The position numbers and the translations under genes are program-made. Positions 16,351-23,285 of a DNA stretch of 26,486 nt are shown here, in pieces. The number at the start of each line of letters is the position of its first letter. Positions within the stretch are counted from its first letter, which is position 1. A model generated the notes under the pieces. That model was not told where the DNA came from. It saw only the letters and a program-made list of their open reading frames with translations, and searched no databases. The stretch covers positions 1 through 26,486 of the forward strand of contig CAKUMO010000032.1 in the NCBI GenBank assembly GCA_934667815.1, in the 5' to 3' direction. Source of the stretch: an uncultured Oscillospiraceae bacterium (lineage in GTDB: Bacteria; Bacillota; Clostridia; Oscillospirales; Oscillospiraceae).

Positions 16351-16382
16351 GCTCCTGCCGATCTGCGCAGGAGCTTTTCATT
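16351..16382 (+). terminator. Terminator downstream of the 6S candidate
   Basis: GCTCCTGC and GCAGGAGC form an 8-bp stem with an 8-nt loop, followed by TTTTCATTTT. Together with the T-run after the 6S closing stem it gives two consecutive stop signals. Confidence 0.75.
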
Positions 16383-16478
16383 TTGCAGTCGGCTTTCCAA
16401 AAATTTCTTTCGGACTTTTCCTGTAAACCGATCTGTTAAAATTCCATGAAGAATCCGCAACTTTTTTCGCTTTCCCAC

Positions 16479-16507
16479 TTGAAACGCAGCGGATTTCACG
16501 TTATAAT
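16479..16507 (+). promoter_or_regulatory. Sigma-A promoter of the foldase gene
   Basis: TTGAAA at 16479-16484 and a perfect TATAAT at 16502-16507 are separated by 17 bp. The predicted leader to the ATG at 16571 is about 57 nt. Confidence 0.85.
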
Positions 16508-16570
16508 GACTGAAGCTATTCTCTTGGGCTGCTTGCCCGACGATCACCCACGAATGAGAGGTTATGTACT

Positions 16571-18076
16571 ATGAGTGCTTCCCGCGAAAGAAAGAAGCGT
16601 ATGTCCGAAGAACAGGCGCCTGCCGTCCAGCAGCGCAAGCCTGAAAAGAAGAAGCTGTCCGAGGGTCTGCTCCTGCTGGGCGTTGTCGTTCTGATCCTTG
16701 CGATCGTGTTCGGCAGCATGGCAGGTTACAATGCCTACTGGCGTCATGCCACCGTCCTGACCGTCGGTGAGCATAAGGTCTCCACCTCCGAGCTGAACTA
16801 TTTCCTCAACAGCACCGTCAGCCAGCTCGTTAATAACTATGGCTCCTATCTGTCCATCATCGGTCTGGATCCCTCCGTTTCCCTGAAGGATCAGAACGTA
16901 CCGAACAGCGATGAGAATGCCGAGCCGCAGACTTGGGCCGCCTATCTTGCCGACAGCGCAAAGACCATGGCCGTGAACTATTACACCGTTCTGGACGATG
17001 CCGAGAAAAACGGCTATGCTCTGACGCAGGAGCAGCTCGACAAGATCGAAGGTCAGATCACGACGCTCTCCGCCTATGCAAAAATCTATGGCTACACTGC
17101 CGACAAGTATGTAGAGAACATGTTTGGCTCCGGCTGTGATGTTGACGGCTACCGCGAATTTTTGAAGCTCTCCTACATCTATTCCGATTACATCAGTTCG
17201 CAGGAATACACCGCCGACGAGATCTCCGCCCGCTATGCGCAGGATCCCACCGAGTTCGACTTTGTTTCCTATAAGCTCTACACCGTCCGCGCCTCCGCCT
17301 ACGTTGAAAAGAACGAGGACGGCACCACCGGCGAGATCACCGACGACGCCCGCGCCGAGGCCAAGAAGGCTGCCGAGGCTATGGCCAAGGACTTTGACGA
17401 GTCCAACGAGAGCGTCACGGACGGCGCCGAGCTTTCCAAAACCAATGTCACCAACCGCATCAACGAGGATGCCGCCAACTGGCTGTTCGGCAGCTCCGTC
17501 AAGGCCGGCGACGTCAAGCTGTTCGAGGGCGAGGACGTGTACTACGTCGTCAAGTTCCTCTCCCGCACGGACAACGACTACAAGACCGTCAACTTCCTGC
17601 AGATCTATCTGAAGAACGACTCCACCGACGATTCCTCCAGCAGCAGCGACAGCACCACCAAGACCTCTGCGCAGAAGCTGTCCGAGATCAAGGCCGAGCT
17701 GGAAAAGGATGCCTCCGAGGAGAAGTTCACCTCTCTCGCCTCCACCTATTCCGACAACACCACGACCACCTACACGCAGGCCGTCCACCAGAGCGTGAGC
17801 AATCGGGAGGTCTATGCATGGCTGTTCGACGGCAAGCCCGCCGAGAACGAATACAAGATCTTCGAGACCTCTGAGGGCACCTACATTGTGTTCTTCAAGG
17901 GCTATGACGATACCTGCAAGAATCTGCTTGTCAGCAACACGCTGCGCAGCGAATGGCTTGAGAACCTCACCAAGGACGCTCCCTATGATTATGATGCAGC
18001 CAAGGCTGAGCATTGCCATCTGGATTACGCCATCAGCAGCGTTTACAACCTGAATTCCAACAGCAGCGCAAGCTAA
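16571..18076 (+). CDS. Membrane-anchored SurA/PrsA-like foldase
   Basis: This is a likely extracytoplasmic chaperone or peptidyl-prolyl isomerase that helps secreted proteins fold. The 501-residue protein has a charged cytoplasmic N-terminus, one membrane segment at about residues 31-52 and no lipobox cysteine, so it is a membrane-anchored rather than a lipoprotein form. A SurA_N-like helical region follows (VLTVGEHKVSTSELNYFLN). The C-terminal part includes a parvulin-like stretch split by a serine/threonine-rich linker near residues 355-370. I cannot identify all catalytic residues of active parvulins, so a pure chaperone is possible. It has its own promoter, is followed by a terminator, and stands alone in transcription or reads weakly into tcdA. 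Confidence 0.8.
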   Translation: MSASRERKKRMSEEQAPAVQQRKPEKKKLSEGLLLLGVVVLILAIVFGSMAGYNAYWRHATVLTVGEHKVSTSELNYFLNSTVSQLVNNYGSYLSIIGLDPSVSLKDQNVPNSDENAEPQTWAAYLADSAKTMAVNYYTVLDDAEKNGYALTQEQLDKIEGQITTLSAYAKIYGYTADKYVENMFGSGCDVDGYREFLKLSYIYSDYISSQEYTADEISARYAQDPTEFDFVSYKLYTVRASAYVEKNEDGTTGEITDDARAEAKKAAEAMAKDFDESNESVTDGAELSKTNVTNRINEDAANWLFGSSVKAGDVKLFEGEDVYYVVKFLSRTDNDYKTVNFLQIYLKNDSTDDSSSSSDSTTKTSAQKLSEIKAELEKDASEEKFTSLASTYSDNTTTTYTQAVHQSVSNREVYAWLFDGKPAENEYKIFETSEGTYIVFFKGYDDTCKNLLVSNTLRSEWLENLTKDAPYDYDAAKAEHCHLDYAISSVYNLNSNSSAS

Positions 18077-18090
18077 GAAAAAATCGTGCA

Positions 18091-18120
18091 AAAACGGGCG
18101 CTTTGCAGCGCCCGTTTTTT
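18091..18120 (+). terminator. Terminator between the foldase gene and tcdA
   Basis: AAAACGGGCGCT and AGCGCCCGTTTT form a 12-bp perfect stem with a 4-nt loop and a run of six T. The T-run abuts the ribosome binding site of the next gene at 18134, and no promoter is visible between them. Confidence 0.9.
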
Positions 18121-18133
18121 AGAGGAATCCGCT

Positions 18134-18847
18134 ATGACTGATTATCTGATCCGTGAAGAAATGATGTTCGGCGCCGAGGCCGTGCAGCGGCTGCAAGGCA
18201 AGCACGTCATTGTGTTTGGCATCGGCGGCGTGGGCAGCTTCGCAGTCGAAGGGCTGGCACGTGCAGGCGTGGGCGCACTGACACTCGTGGACAACGACAC
18301 CGTCGGTCTTTCCAATCTCAATCGCCAGCTCTGCGCACTGCGCTCCACGCTCGGGCAAAACAAGTCCGATGTCATGGCCGCGCGTGTGCTGGACATCAAT
18401 CCGGACTGCGCGGTGCGGTCGCTGCCGATGCTCTATAACGAGGAAACCAAGGCCGCCTTTTTTGACCGGCACTATGACTATGTCATCGACGCGATCGATC
18501 TGGTCTCCTGCAAGCTGAGTCTGATCGTCAATGCACGCGCACTGGGCATTCCCATCATCAGCGCCATGGGCACGGGCAACAAGCTCGACCCGACGCAGTT
18601 TTGCATCACGGACATTGCCAAAACGAGCGGCTGCCACCTTGCACGTATCATGCGGCGCGAGCTGAAGGCACGCGGCATTTTTCACCACACGGTTCTGTTC
18701 AGTGAGGAGCTGCCGCGCAAGCCGCTGGAGCTGGAAACGCCGCCTCCCGGGCGGCGCACGATTCCCGCCTCGGTCTCGTGGACGCCCTCCTGTGCCGGTC
18801 TGATGCTGGCAGGCTACGTCGTACAGGAGCTTCTGCGCGAAGAATAG
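18134..18847 (+). CDS. tcdA: tRNA threonylcarbamoyladenosine dehydratase-like E1 protein (TcdA/YgdL family)
   Basis: TcdA activates the threonylcarbamoyl group of t6A37 in tRNA with ATP to give the cyclic form. This 237-residue protein has the E1-like Rossmann ATP site (FGIGGVGSFAVEGLARAG), the acidic strand LVDNDTV, the NLNRQ adenylation motif, and the family stretch AMGTGNKLDP...ITDIAKTSGCHLARIMRRELK. A C-terminal segment with a cysteine (TPSCAGLMLAGYV) is as in the family. The ATG at 18134 is preferred over upstream codons because AGAGG precedes it and upstream codons lie in the terminator. It depends on readthrough or an unseen promoter. Confidence 0.9.
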   Translation: MTDYLIREEMMFGAEAVQRLQGKHVIVFGIGGVGSFAVEGLARAGVGALTLVDNDTVGLSNLNRQLCALRSTLGQNKSDVMAARVLDINPDCAVRSLPMLYNEETKAAFFDRHYDYVIDAIDLVSCKLSLIVNARALGIPIISAMGTGNKLDPTQFCITDIAKTSGCHLARIMRRELKARGIFHHTVLFSEELPRKPLELETPPPGRRTIPASVSWTPSCAGLMLAGYVVQELLREE

Positions 18848-18863
18848 GAAGCATGCCGGCAAT

Positions 18864-18886
18864 CAGGAAAACACTTTGTGTTTTCC
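18864..18886. repeat. 23-bp palindromic repeat, copy 1
   Basis: The 10-bp arms AGGAAAACAC and GTGTTTTCCT flank TTT. It starts 17 nt after the tcdA stop and may act as a weak terminator or an RNA-stabilising hairpin for that gene. An exact second copy lies 278 nt downstream. Confidence 0.8.
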
Positions 18887-19141
18887 TCCAGACTGTCAAA
18901 AAAGTCCGTAATCGTCAAAATCGATTCACAATTCAATGGATTTTTGCTCTCTGAATTTTATTAGCAAAAGTGGGGTATTCCAAACTATATAGTCTGAAAA
19001 CCAGCTTGCTGCGCAAGGATTTTGACTTACTGCGCAACTCACGCCCTACCGTACCTATGTACGCCGACGAGCGTGAGTTGCTTGTCTTCCGAACTTTTTC
19101 GCAGTCTGTCAGCGTGCCGAAAAGAGTTTTTCGACACGCTG

Positions 19142-19164
19142 AGGAAAACACTTTGTGTTTTCCT
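19142..19164. repeat. 23-bp palindromic repeat, copy 2
   Basis: This is identical over 23 bp to the copy at 18864-18886. It follows one base after the symmetric hairpin at 19111-19140 and precedes the terminator-like hairpin before the transporter genes. Confidence 0.8.
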
Positions 19165-19177
19165 CGGCTTTCGGTAT

Positions 19178-19218
19178 AAAAAAATCCCTGACGGAAATGC
19201 TACCGTCAGGGATTTTTT
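19178..19218 (+). terminator. Terminator-like hairpin directly before the split transporter genes
   Basis: AATCCCTGACGG and CCGTCAGGGATT form a perfect 12-bp stem, extended by A-run/T-run pairing, with an 8-nt loop and a T6 end. The Shine-Dalgarno GGAGGGG of the next gene begins 6-7 nt later. The hairpin could end upstream transcription or act as an attenuator in the leader of the transporter genes. Confidence 0.8.
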
Positions 19219-19234
19219 GTCCTTGGAGGGGATT

Positions 19235-19609
19235 ATGAAACAGTTTTTCCGCACTAGGCCGAAGCTCGGCGCCGCGGTGAGCGGTCTTTTGGCGGGTCTG
19301 GTCAACGGCCTGTTCGGCGCGGGCGGCGGGATGCTTCTGCTGCCGCTGCTCGAGCGCACGACCGATCTTCGCCCGCATGAAATTTTCGCGTGCAGCGTGT
19401 GCATCATTCTGTCGCTGTCGCTGGTCTCGTTGGCGGTGTACTTTTTTCAGGGCAGCGTGGATGTTTCACTCGCCCTTCCCTATCTGCTCGGCGGCGCGGC
19501 GGGCGGCGTGATCGCCGGTCTGACGCTCAAAAAGCTCTCGGCCGTTTGGCTGCACCGTGCGCTCGGGCTTTTGATTCTCTGGGGCGGGCTGCGCCTCATT
19601 CTGCGATGA
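19235..19609 (+). CDS. Half-size TauE/SafE (TSUP) family membrane protein, first half
   Basis: This 124-residue protein has about four hydrophobic segments. It carries the N-terminal half signature of the TauE/SafE anion transporter family (GLLAGLVNGLFGAGGGMLLLPLL). Full family members are about 250 residues with two homologous halves; this frame ends after one. I chose the ATG at 19235 because GGAGGGG precedes it and upstream in-frame codons run through the terminator hairpin. Its TGA overlaps the ATG of the next gene (ATGA), so the two halves are translationally coupled and probably work as a heterodimer. The substrate, perhaps sulfite, sulfonate or another small anion, is not known. Confidence 0.85.
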   Translation: MKQFFRTRPKLGAAVSGLLAGLVNGLFGAGGGMLLLPLLERTTDLRPHEIFACSVCIILSLSLVSLAVYFFQGSVDVSLALPYLLGGAAGGVIAGLTLKKLSAVWLHRALGLLILWGGLRLILR

Positions 19610-19980
19610 GCGGCTTCTGGATTTCGGCGCTGGCCGGTCTGGTCTGCGGCGTGCTGTCCGGACTGGGCATCGGCGGCGGCACGCTGCTGATGGTCTGGAT
19701 GACCGCCCTCGCGGGTCTGGAGCAGCGGACAGCGCAGGGCATCAATCTTCTGTACTTTCTCCCGACCGCCGTCTGTGCGCTGCTGTTTCATATCAAAAAC
19801 CGTCTGATCCGCTGGGACATTGTTCTACCCGCAGCTCTCGCAGGCGCAACCGCTGCGGCGCTGACCGCGTGGCTGGGCACAAAGCTGGACACTTCCCTGC
19901 TGCGTCGGCTGTTCGGCGGGTTTCTGCTGCTCGTCGGGCTGCGGGAGCTGTTTTATCCCCGCGCCAAGAAGGATAAATAG
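19606..19980 (+). CDS. Half-size TauE/SafE (TSUP) family membrane protein, second half
   Basis: This 124-residue partner of the preceding gene begins within its ATGA overlap. It repeats the half-transporter pattern (GLVCGVLSGLGIGGGTLLMVWM near the N-terminus, then GINLLYFLPTAVCAL) and has about four membrane segments with a basic C-terminal tail. Together the two frames equal one full-length family member cut at its internal symmetry point. Both frames are intact, start cleanly and have equal length, so a true split is more likely than a frameshift. The 3' end overlaps the convergent ruvX gene by 28 nt. Confidence 0.85.
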   Translation: MSGFWISALAGLVCGVLSGLGIGGGTLLMVWMTALAGLEQRTAQGINLLYFLPTAVCALLFHIKNRLIRWDIVLPAALAGATAAALTAWLGTKLDTSLLRRLFGGFLLLVGLRELFYPRAKKDK

Positions 19981-20369
19981 CCCTCCAGAATCAGCGACGC
20001 GGCAACCGCATCGACGGTATTTTTCCGCTTTTTGCCGTGATAGTTGCAGTCGCTCAAAATCTGATGCGCCTCCACCGTCGTCCGCCGCTCGTCCCATAAC
20101 ACGACCGGCATCCCGCAGGTCTCCTCCACGCGCTTGGCAAACTCGCGGTAAAGCGCGGCGCGGGGGCCTTCCGTGCCGTCCATGTTGCGCGGGAAGCCCA
20201 TCACGAGCCGCTCTGCACCGGTTTCGCGCACCAATCGGGCGATCTCCTGCGCGGTTTTTTCGGCGTTGTAGCTGTGGATGACCGTGGTCTGCCCCACGAT
20301 CAAACCCGACGCATCGGAGACGGCGATGCCCGTCCGTGCATCACCGTAGTCAATGGCAAGCACTCTCAT
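19953..20369 (-). CDS. ruvX: RuvX/YqgF family RNase H-fold nuclease
   Basis: RuvX/YqgF is a conserved RNase H-like nuclease linked to pre-16S rRNA 5' processing and also described as a putative Holliday junction resolvase. The 138-residue protein is typical in length. Motifs are the first catalytic strand LAIDYGDARTGIAVSD (D7), the GFPRNMDGTEG loop, the acidic strand LWDERRTT and the final NTVDAVAASLILEGYL helix with the last acidic residue. The ATG follows an AAGGA-containing leader. Its 3' end overlaps the convergent transporter gene by 28 nt, so simultaneous expression would form a short sense-antisense pair. Confidence 0.95.
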   Translation of the reverse strand: MRVLAIDYGDARTGIAVSDASGLIVGQTTVIHSYNAEKTAQEIARLVRETGAERLVMGFPRNMDGTEGPRAALYREFAKRVEETCGMPVVLWDERRTTVEAHQILSDCNYHGKKRKNTVDAVAASLILEGYLSFLARG

Positions 20370-20405
20370 GTTCCTTGTCCTTTCTGTGCACTATGCGCAC
20401 TCTGC

Positions 20406-20427
20406 TTGTCTGCCCACGGGCAGACAA
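20406..20427. repeat. 22-nt dyad between the MATE gene and ruvX
   Basis: TTGTCTGCCC and GGGCAGACAA flank two bases, just beyond the MATE stop. On the plus strand ATTTTAAT follows it; on the minus strand, where the genes are read, there is no T-run. A poor terminator, an RNA-stability hairpin or an operator are all possible. Confidence 0.55.
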
Positions 20428-20429
20428 TT

Positions 20430-21764
20430 TTAATAATGATACTTCTTTCGCTTCAGCCCCAAAAACAATGCCGAAAAGGCCACGGCCGCAGCCTCCGCCA
20501 CAACGACGGAATACCAGATGCCGTCCAGTCCCAGCAGGAGCGACAGCCCAACGACCGCCGCCGTCTGGAACACCAGCGTGCGCAGGAAGGAAATCAGGGC
20601 AGAGGTCAGGCCGTCATTCAGCGCGGTGAAGAAGCCCGAAGCAAAAATCGCAAAGCCCATGAAGAAGAAGGACAGCGAGAAGATCCGGAAGCCGTGGGCG
20701 GTCATCTCCGTCAGGGCTTCACTGTAGCCCACAAATATCCGCGCAAGCGGCGCGGCCAGTGCCTCTGCAGCGCCCAGCATCGCAAGGCCGCAGATCGTCA
20801 GCAAAAGCACGCTTTTGCGCAAAAGCCCCTTCAATTCCGCATGGTTTCTGGCGCCGTTGTGGAAGCCGATCACGGGCGCAATACCGATGGAATAGCCGAT
20901 AAAGGCCGCCGAGAAGATCATGCTGACATACATCATCACACCATAGGCAGCGACGCCGTCGTCCCCGGCGTAATGCAGCAGCTCAAGGTTGTAGAGCATG
21001 CCGACCAGACTCATCGAGACGTTGCTCATGAACTCCGACGAGCCGTTGGCGCAGGCCTTCAGGACTGCGTGCCCGTCAAATTTCGTCCGCCCGAGGCGCA
21101 GAATGCTGCTGTTTTTGCGGAAGAAATAGATCAGCGGCACCGCTCCGCCGACGCACTGGCTCAGCGCCGTGGCAAACGCCGCACCGGCGAGCTTGTATTC
21201 CTGCGGCAGAAGGATCACCAGCACCGCATCGAGCACCATGTTCGTCACGCCTGCCGCCACGATGACCGCGAGGCCGAGCTTCGGCTTCTCCGCAGCAACG
21301 AAAAAGCTCTGGAACAGGTATTGCAGCACCTGCAAGGGCAGGGCGCACACGATGATGCGGCCGTAGAGCACGCAGCACTCCAGAATCTCGCCCCTTGCGC
21401 CCAGCAGCTCCGCGATCGGCCGCATAAATGCAAAGGCCAGCGCCGCAAAAATCACGCCCAGCGTGAAGGTCACATAGACAAACAGGGAAAAATAGCGATT
21501 CGCCTTTTCGTGGTCGCCCACGCCCAGCGTGTTGGCCACGATGGCCGTGCCGCCCGTGCCGAACATGAAGCCCACCGTCGCAACGATCATCAAAAACGGC
21601 ATGATGAGATTGACAGCCTTGAAAGGAATGTCTCCGGCATAATTGGAGACAAAGAAGCCGTCCACCACGCCGTAGATCGAGGTGAAAATCATCATCGCGA
21701 TAGACGGCAGCGTGAAGTGCAGCAGTTTTTTATAGGTAAAATGATCCGAAAGCTGAATTTTCAT
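20430..21764 (-). CDS. MATE family multidrug/toxin exporter (MepA-like)
   Basis: This sodium- or proton-coupled exporter of cationic compounds sits in the cytoplasmic membrane. The 444-residue protein has about twelve membrane segments in two homologous halves. Family features include LPSIAMMIFTSIYGVVDGFFVSN in the first helix and FGTGGTAIVANTLGVGD in helix 2 and the following loop, which resemble the MepA subgroup. I take the ATG at 21764, with AGGTGA just upstream, over a GTG at 21773 that directly follows the marR stop. The gene is the second cistron behind its likely MarR repressor, an arrangement known for MepR-MepA. The drug or metabolite exported is unknown. Confidence 0.9.
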   Translation of the reverse strand: MKIQLSDHFTYKKLLHFTLPSIAMMIFTSIYGVVDGFFVSNYAGDIPFKAVNLIMPFLMIVATVGFMFGTGGTAIVANTLGVGDHEKANRYFSLFVYVTFTLGVIFAALAFAFMRPIAELLGARGEILECCVLYGRIIVCALPLQVLQYLFQSFFVAAEKPKLGLAVIVAAGVTNMVLDAVLVILLPQEYKLAGAAFATALSQCVGGAVPLIYFFRKNSSILRLGRTKFDGHAVLKACANGSSEFMSNVSMSLVGMLYNLELLHYAGDDGVAAYGVMMYVSMIFSAAFIGYSIGIAPVIGFHNGARNHAELKGLLRKSVLLLTICGLAMLGAAEALAAPLARIFVGYSEALTEMTAHGFRIFSLSFFFMGFAIFASGFFTALNDGLTSALISFLRTLVFQTAAVVGLSLLLGLDGIWYSVVVAEAAAVAFSALFLGLKRKKYHY

Positions 21765-21773
21765 CGTTCTCAC

Positions 21774-22211
21774 CTAGATTCTCTCAATTTGCGTCCGCAG
21801 GCATGCCACATATTTTTCCATCAGACGCAGATAGGTGTTGATCTCCTCGGTCGTCCAAGTGTCAAAGGCCCGGCCCTCAGCCTCAAACAGCCGGCCGGCA
21901 GTCTGCCGGGTGTATTCGCGGCCTTTTTCGGTCAGGCAGACCTTTTTCGCACGCCCCGTGTGCTGCTTGAGAAACAGAATGTCCTCCGTTTCCAGCTTGC
22001 GCAGGGCGGAATTGACCGTCTGCTTGCTGGTGCCGCTCTTTTTATATAAATCACTGAGCAGGCATTCCTCACCAAGGTCGTAAAGCGTATACAAAATCAT
22101 GGAAACACAGTCGGAAACACCGAGCTTCAGCGAGGCCTGATGATAGACAGAATCTGTTTCAAAGGTCAGATAATTGATCTTGTGAATATATTCGCTTCGT
22201 TTTGCGTCCAT
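21774..22211 (-). CDS. MarR family transcriptional regulator, likely repressor of the MATE exporter
   Basis: This 145-residue winged helix-turn-helix protein binds DNA as a dimer and usually releases it on ligand binding. The recognition region is LLSDLYKKSGTSKQTVNSALRKLETEDILF, the wing holds RAKKVCLTEKGREY, and long helices flank both ends for dimerisation. I chose the ATG at 22211 over a start eight codons upstream because GGAGG stands 6 nt before it and the longer frame would run into an operator-like site. It shares a transcript with the MATE gene that follows. Two copies of a 14-bp palindromic site flank its -10 box, which suggests autoregulation. Confidence 0.9.
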   Translation of the reverse strand: MDAKRSEYIHKINYLTFETDSVYHQASLKLGVSDCVSMILYTLYDLGEECLLSDLYKKSGTSKQTVNSALRKLETEDILFLKQHTGRAKKVCLTEKGREYTRQTAGRLFEAEGRAFDTWTTEEINTYLRLMEKYVACLRTQIERI

Positions 22212-22223
22212 AGATTCCTCCAA

Positions 22224-22263
22224 GTACGAAATCATACCCGCGCATTATAGTACGATTTCGTAC
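22224..22263. promoter_or_regulatory. Twin 14-bp operator sites flanking the marR -10
   Basis: GTACGAAATCATAC at 22224-22237 and GTACGATTTCGTAC at 22250-22263 are matching palindromic sites in inverted arrangement, 26 bp centre to centre. The second fills most of the -35/-10 spacer and the first lies just downstream of the start point. A MarR-type dimer bound at both would block the marR-MATE promoter. The uppP -35 begins 17 bp beyond the second site. Confidence 0.7.
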
Positions 22264-22272
22264 ATTTGTCAA
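22244..22272 (-). promoter_or_regulatory. Consensus promoter of the marR-MATE operon
   Basis: On the minus strand a perfect TTGACA (22272-22267) and a perfect TATAAT (22249-22244) are 17 bp apart. Such a strong promoter overlapped by palindromes fits tight repression. Confidence 0.9.
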
Positions 22273-22279
22273 GTACTTT

Positions 22280-22308
22280 TTGACAATGCGTGCTATTTAT
22301 GCTATACT
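22280..22308 (+). promoter_or_regulatory. uppP: Sigma-A promoter of uppP
   Basis: A perfect TTGACA at 22280-22285 and TATACT at 22303-22308 are 17 bp apart. It diverges from the marR promoter with 7 bp between the two -35 boxes. Confidence 0.85.
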
Positions 22309-22342
22309 GGTGCATAAGTTATCCGCAGAAGGGAGCGATTTT

Positions 22343-23251
22343 ATGGCTTTTCTGGATTGGTTGAAAATCATATTTCTCGGCATTGTCGAAGGCATCACAG
22401 AATGGCTGCCCATCAGCAGCACCGGCCACCTGATTCTGGTGGATGCCCTGTGGAAAACGGAAAATCATCCGGTTCTGACCGCCGATTTCATGACAAATCT
22501 CTTTGACGTTGTGATCCAGTTCGGCGCGATTCTGGCCGTACTCGCGCTGTTCTGGAGCAAGCTCTGGCCGTTCCACACGCGTGCAAAGCGCAGAAAACGC
22601 TCGTGGTTCCGCGAGGCCAGCAGCAACCGCGCGATTTGCGGCATCCAGCGCTTCTGCGACAACTACTGCTACATGGACAAGATCGTCATGTGGCTCAAGA
22701 TCGCCGTCTCCTGCATTCCCGCGGCCATTGCCGGCCTGCTTCTGGACGACTGGATGACCGCACACCTCTACACCCCCACCGTCGTAGCTCTGATGCTCAT
22801 TGCCTATGGCGTTGGCTTCATCGTGGTGGAAAAGCGCAACGAGGGCATCACGCCACGCATTCAGAAAATGAGCGACTTCCGCTGGACGGATGCGCTGGCC
22901 ATCGGCCTGTTTCAGGTGCTTGCGCTGGTGCCCGGCACGTCACGCTCGGGTGCAACAATTCTCGGCGGCATTCTGATCGGCGCCTCGCGCGGGTTGGCCG
23001 CAGAATACACCTTCTTCCTTGCGGTGCCGGTGATGTTCGGCGCATCGCTATTGAAGATCGTCAAGTACGGCGCTTTCACGGGCACGCAGGCGCTGGTGCT
23101 GCTGCTGGGCATGGCGGTGGCTTTTGTTGTCTCGCTCGCTGCGATCAAATTCCTGATGAGCTACATCAAAAAGCACAGCTTCGCCGCCTTCGGCTACTAT
23201 CGCATTGCCCTCGGCGCGCTGGTGCTGCTGTATTTTCTGGTGATAAAATAA
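22343..23251 (+). CDS. uppP: Undecaprenyl-diphosphatase UppP (BacA)
   Basis: UppP dephosphorylates undecaprenyl pyrophosphate so that the lipid carrier can be reused for cell-wall synthesis; overproduction gives bacitracin resistance. The 302-residue membrane protein has the first motif EGITEWLPISSTGHL at 16-30 and the second motif PGTSRSGAT at 197-205 with the conserved R201. A basic loop at about residues 78-108 (RAKRRKRSWFR and a region with two Cys) makes it slightly longer than many homologues. The ATG at 22343 follows AAGGGAG and the hydrophobic start MAFLDWLKIIFLGIVEG is canonical. It has its own promoter and terminator. Confidence 0.95.
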   Translation: MAFLDWLKIIFLGIVEGITEWLPISSTGHLILVDALWKTENHPVLTADFMTNLFDVVIQFGAILAVLALFWSKLWPFHTRAKRRKRSWFREASSNRAICGIQRFCDNYCYMDKIVMWLKIAVSCIPAAIAGLLLDDWMTAHLYTPTVVALMLIAYGVGFIVVEKRNEGITPRIQKMSDFRWTDALAIGLFQVLALVPGTSRSGATILGGILIGASRGLAAEYTFFLAVPVMFGASLLKIVKYGAFTGTQALVLLLGMAVAFVVSLAAIKFLMSYIKKHSFAAFGYYRIALGALVLLYFLVIK

Positions 23252-23257
23252 AGAAAT

Positions 23258-23284
23258 CTCCGGTGAAAACCGGAGGTTTTCTTT
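23258..23284 (+). terminator. Terminator of uppP
   Basis: CTCCGGT and ACCGGAG form a 7-bp stem around a GAAA tetraloop, followed by GTTTTCTTT. It starts 7 nt after the uppP stop. Confidence 0.85.
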
Positions 23285-23285
23285 C

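Larger units (their letters stand above)
18848..19177. other. Palindrome-rich intergenic region
   Basis: No gene is convincing here. The region holds a chain of hairpins. Two identical 23-bp palindromes sit at 18864-18886 and 19142-19164. An 11-bp stem spans 19034-19081 (GCAACTCACGC with GCGTGAGTTGC), with a nested CGTAC/GTACG hairpin at 19050-19063. A 30-nt symmetric hairpin spans 19111-19140 (AGCGTG with CACGCT and CGAAAA with TTTTCG). TGTCAAAAAAGTCC at 18893-18906 recurs in the hairpin cluster near 23.3 kb. Dispersed repeats are more likely than a coding function. Confidence 0.7.

Noticed and set aside
16562..18091. 509-codon minus-strand frame over the foldase gene
   Set aside because: It is low-complexity and Val/Gly/Leu-rich, as expected from antisense reading. 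The plus strand has promoter, ribosome binding site and terminator in order.
18864..19164. CRISPR-like array from the repeated 23-mer
   Set aside because: There are only two copies, 278 nt apart, with other hairpins between and no cas genes.
20274..22049. 591-codon plus-strand frame across ruvX, MATE and marR
   Set aside because: It spans three well-supported genes on the other strand, is rich in His/Arg/Gln and has no family signature.
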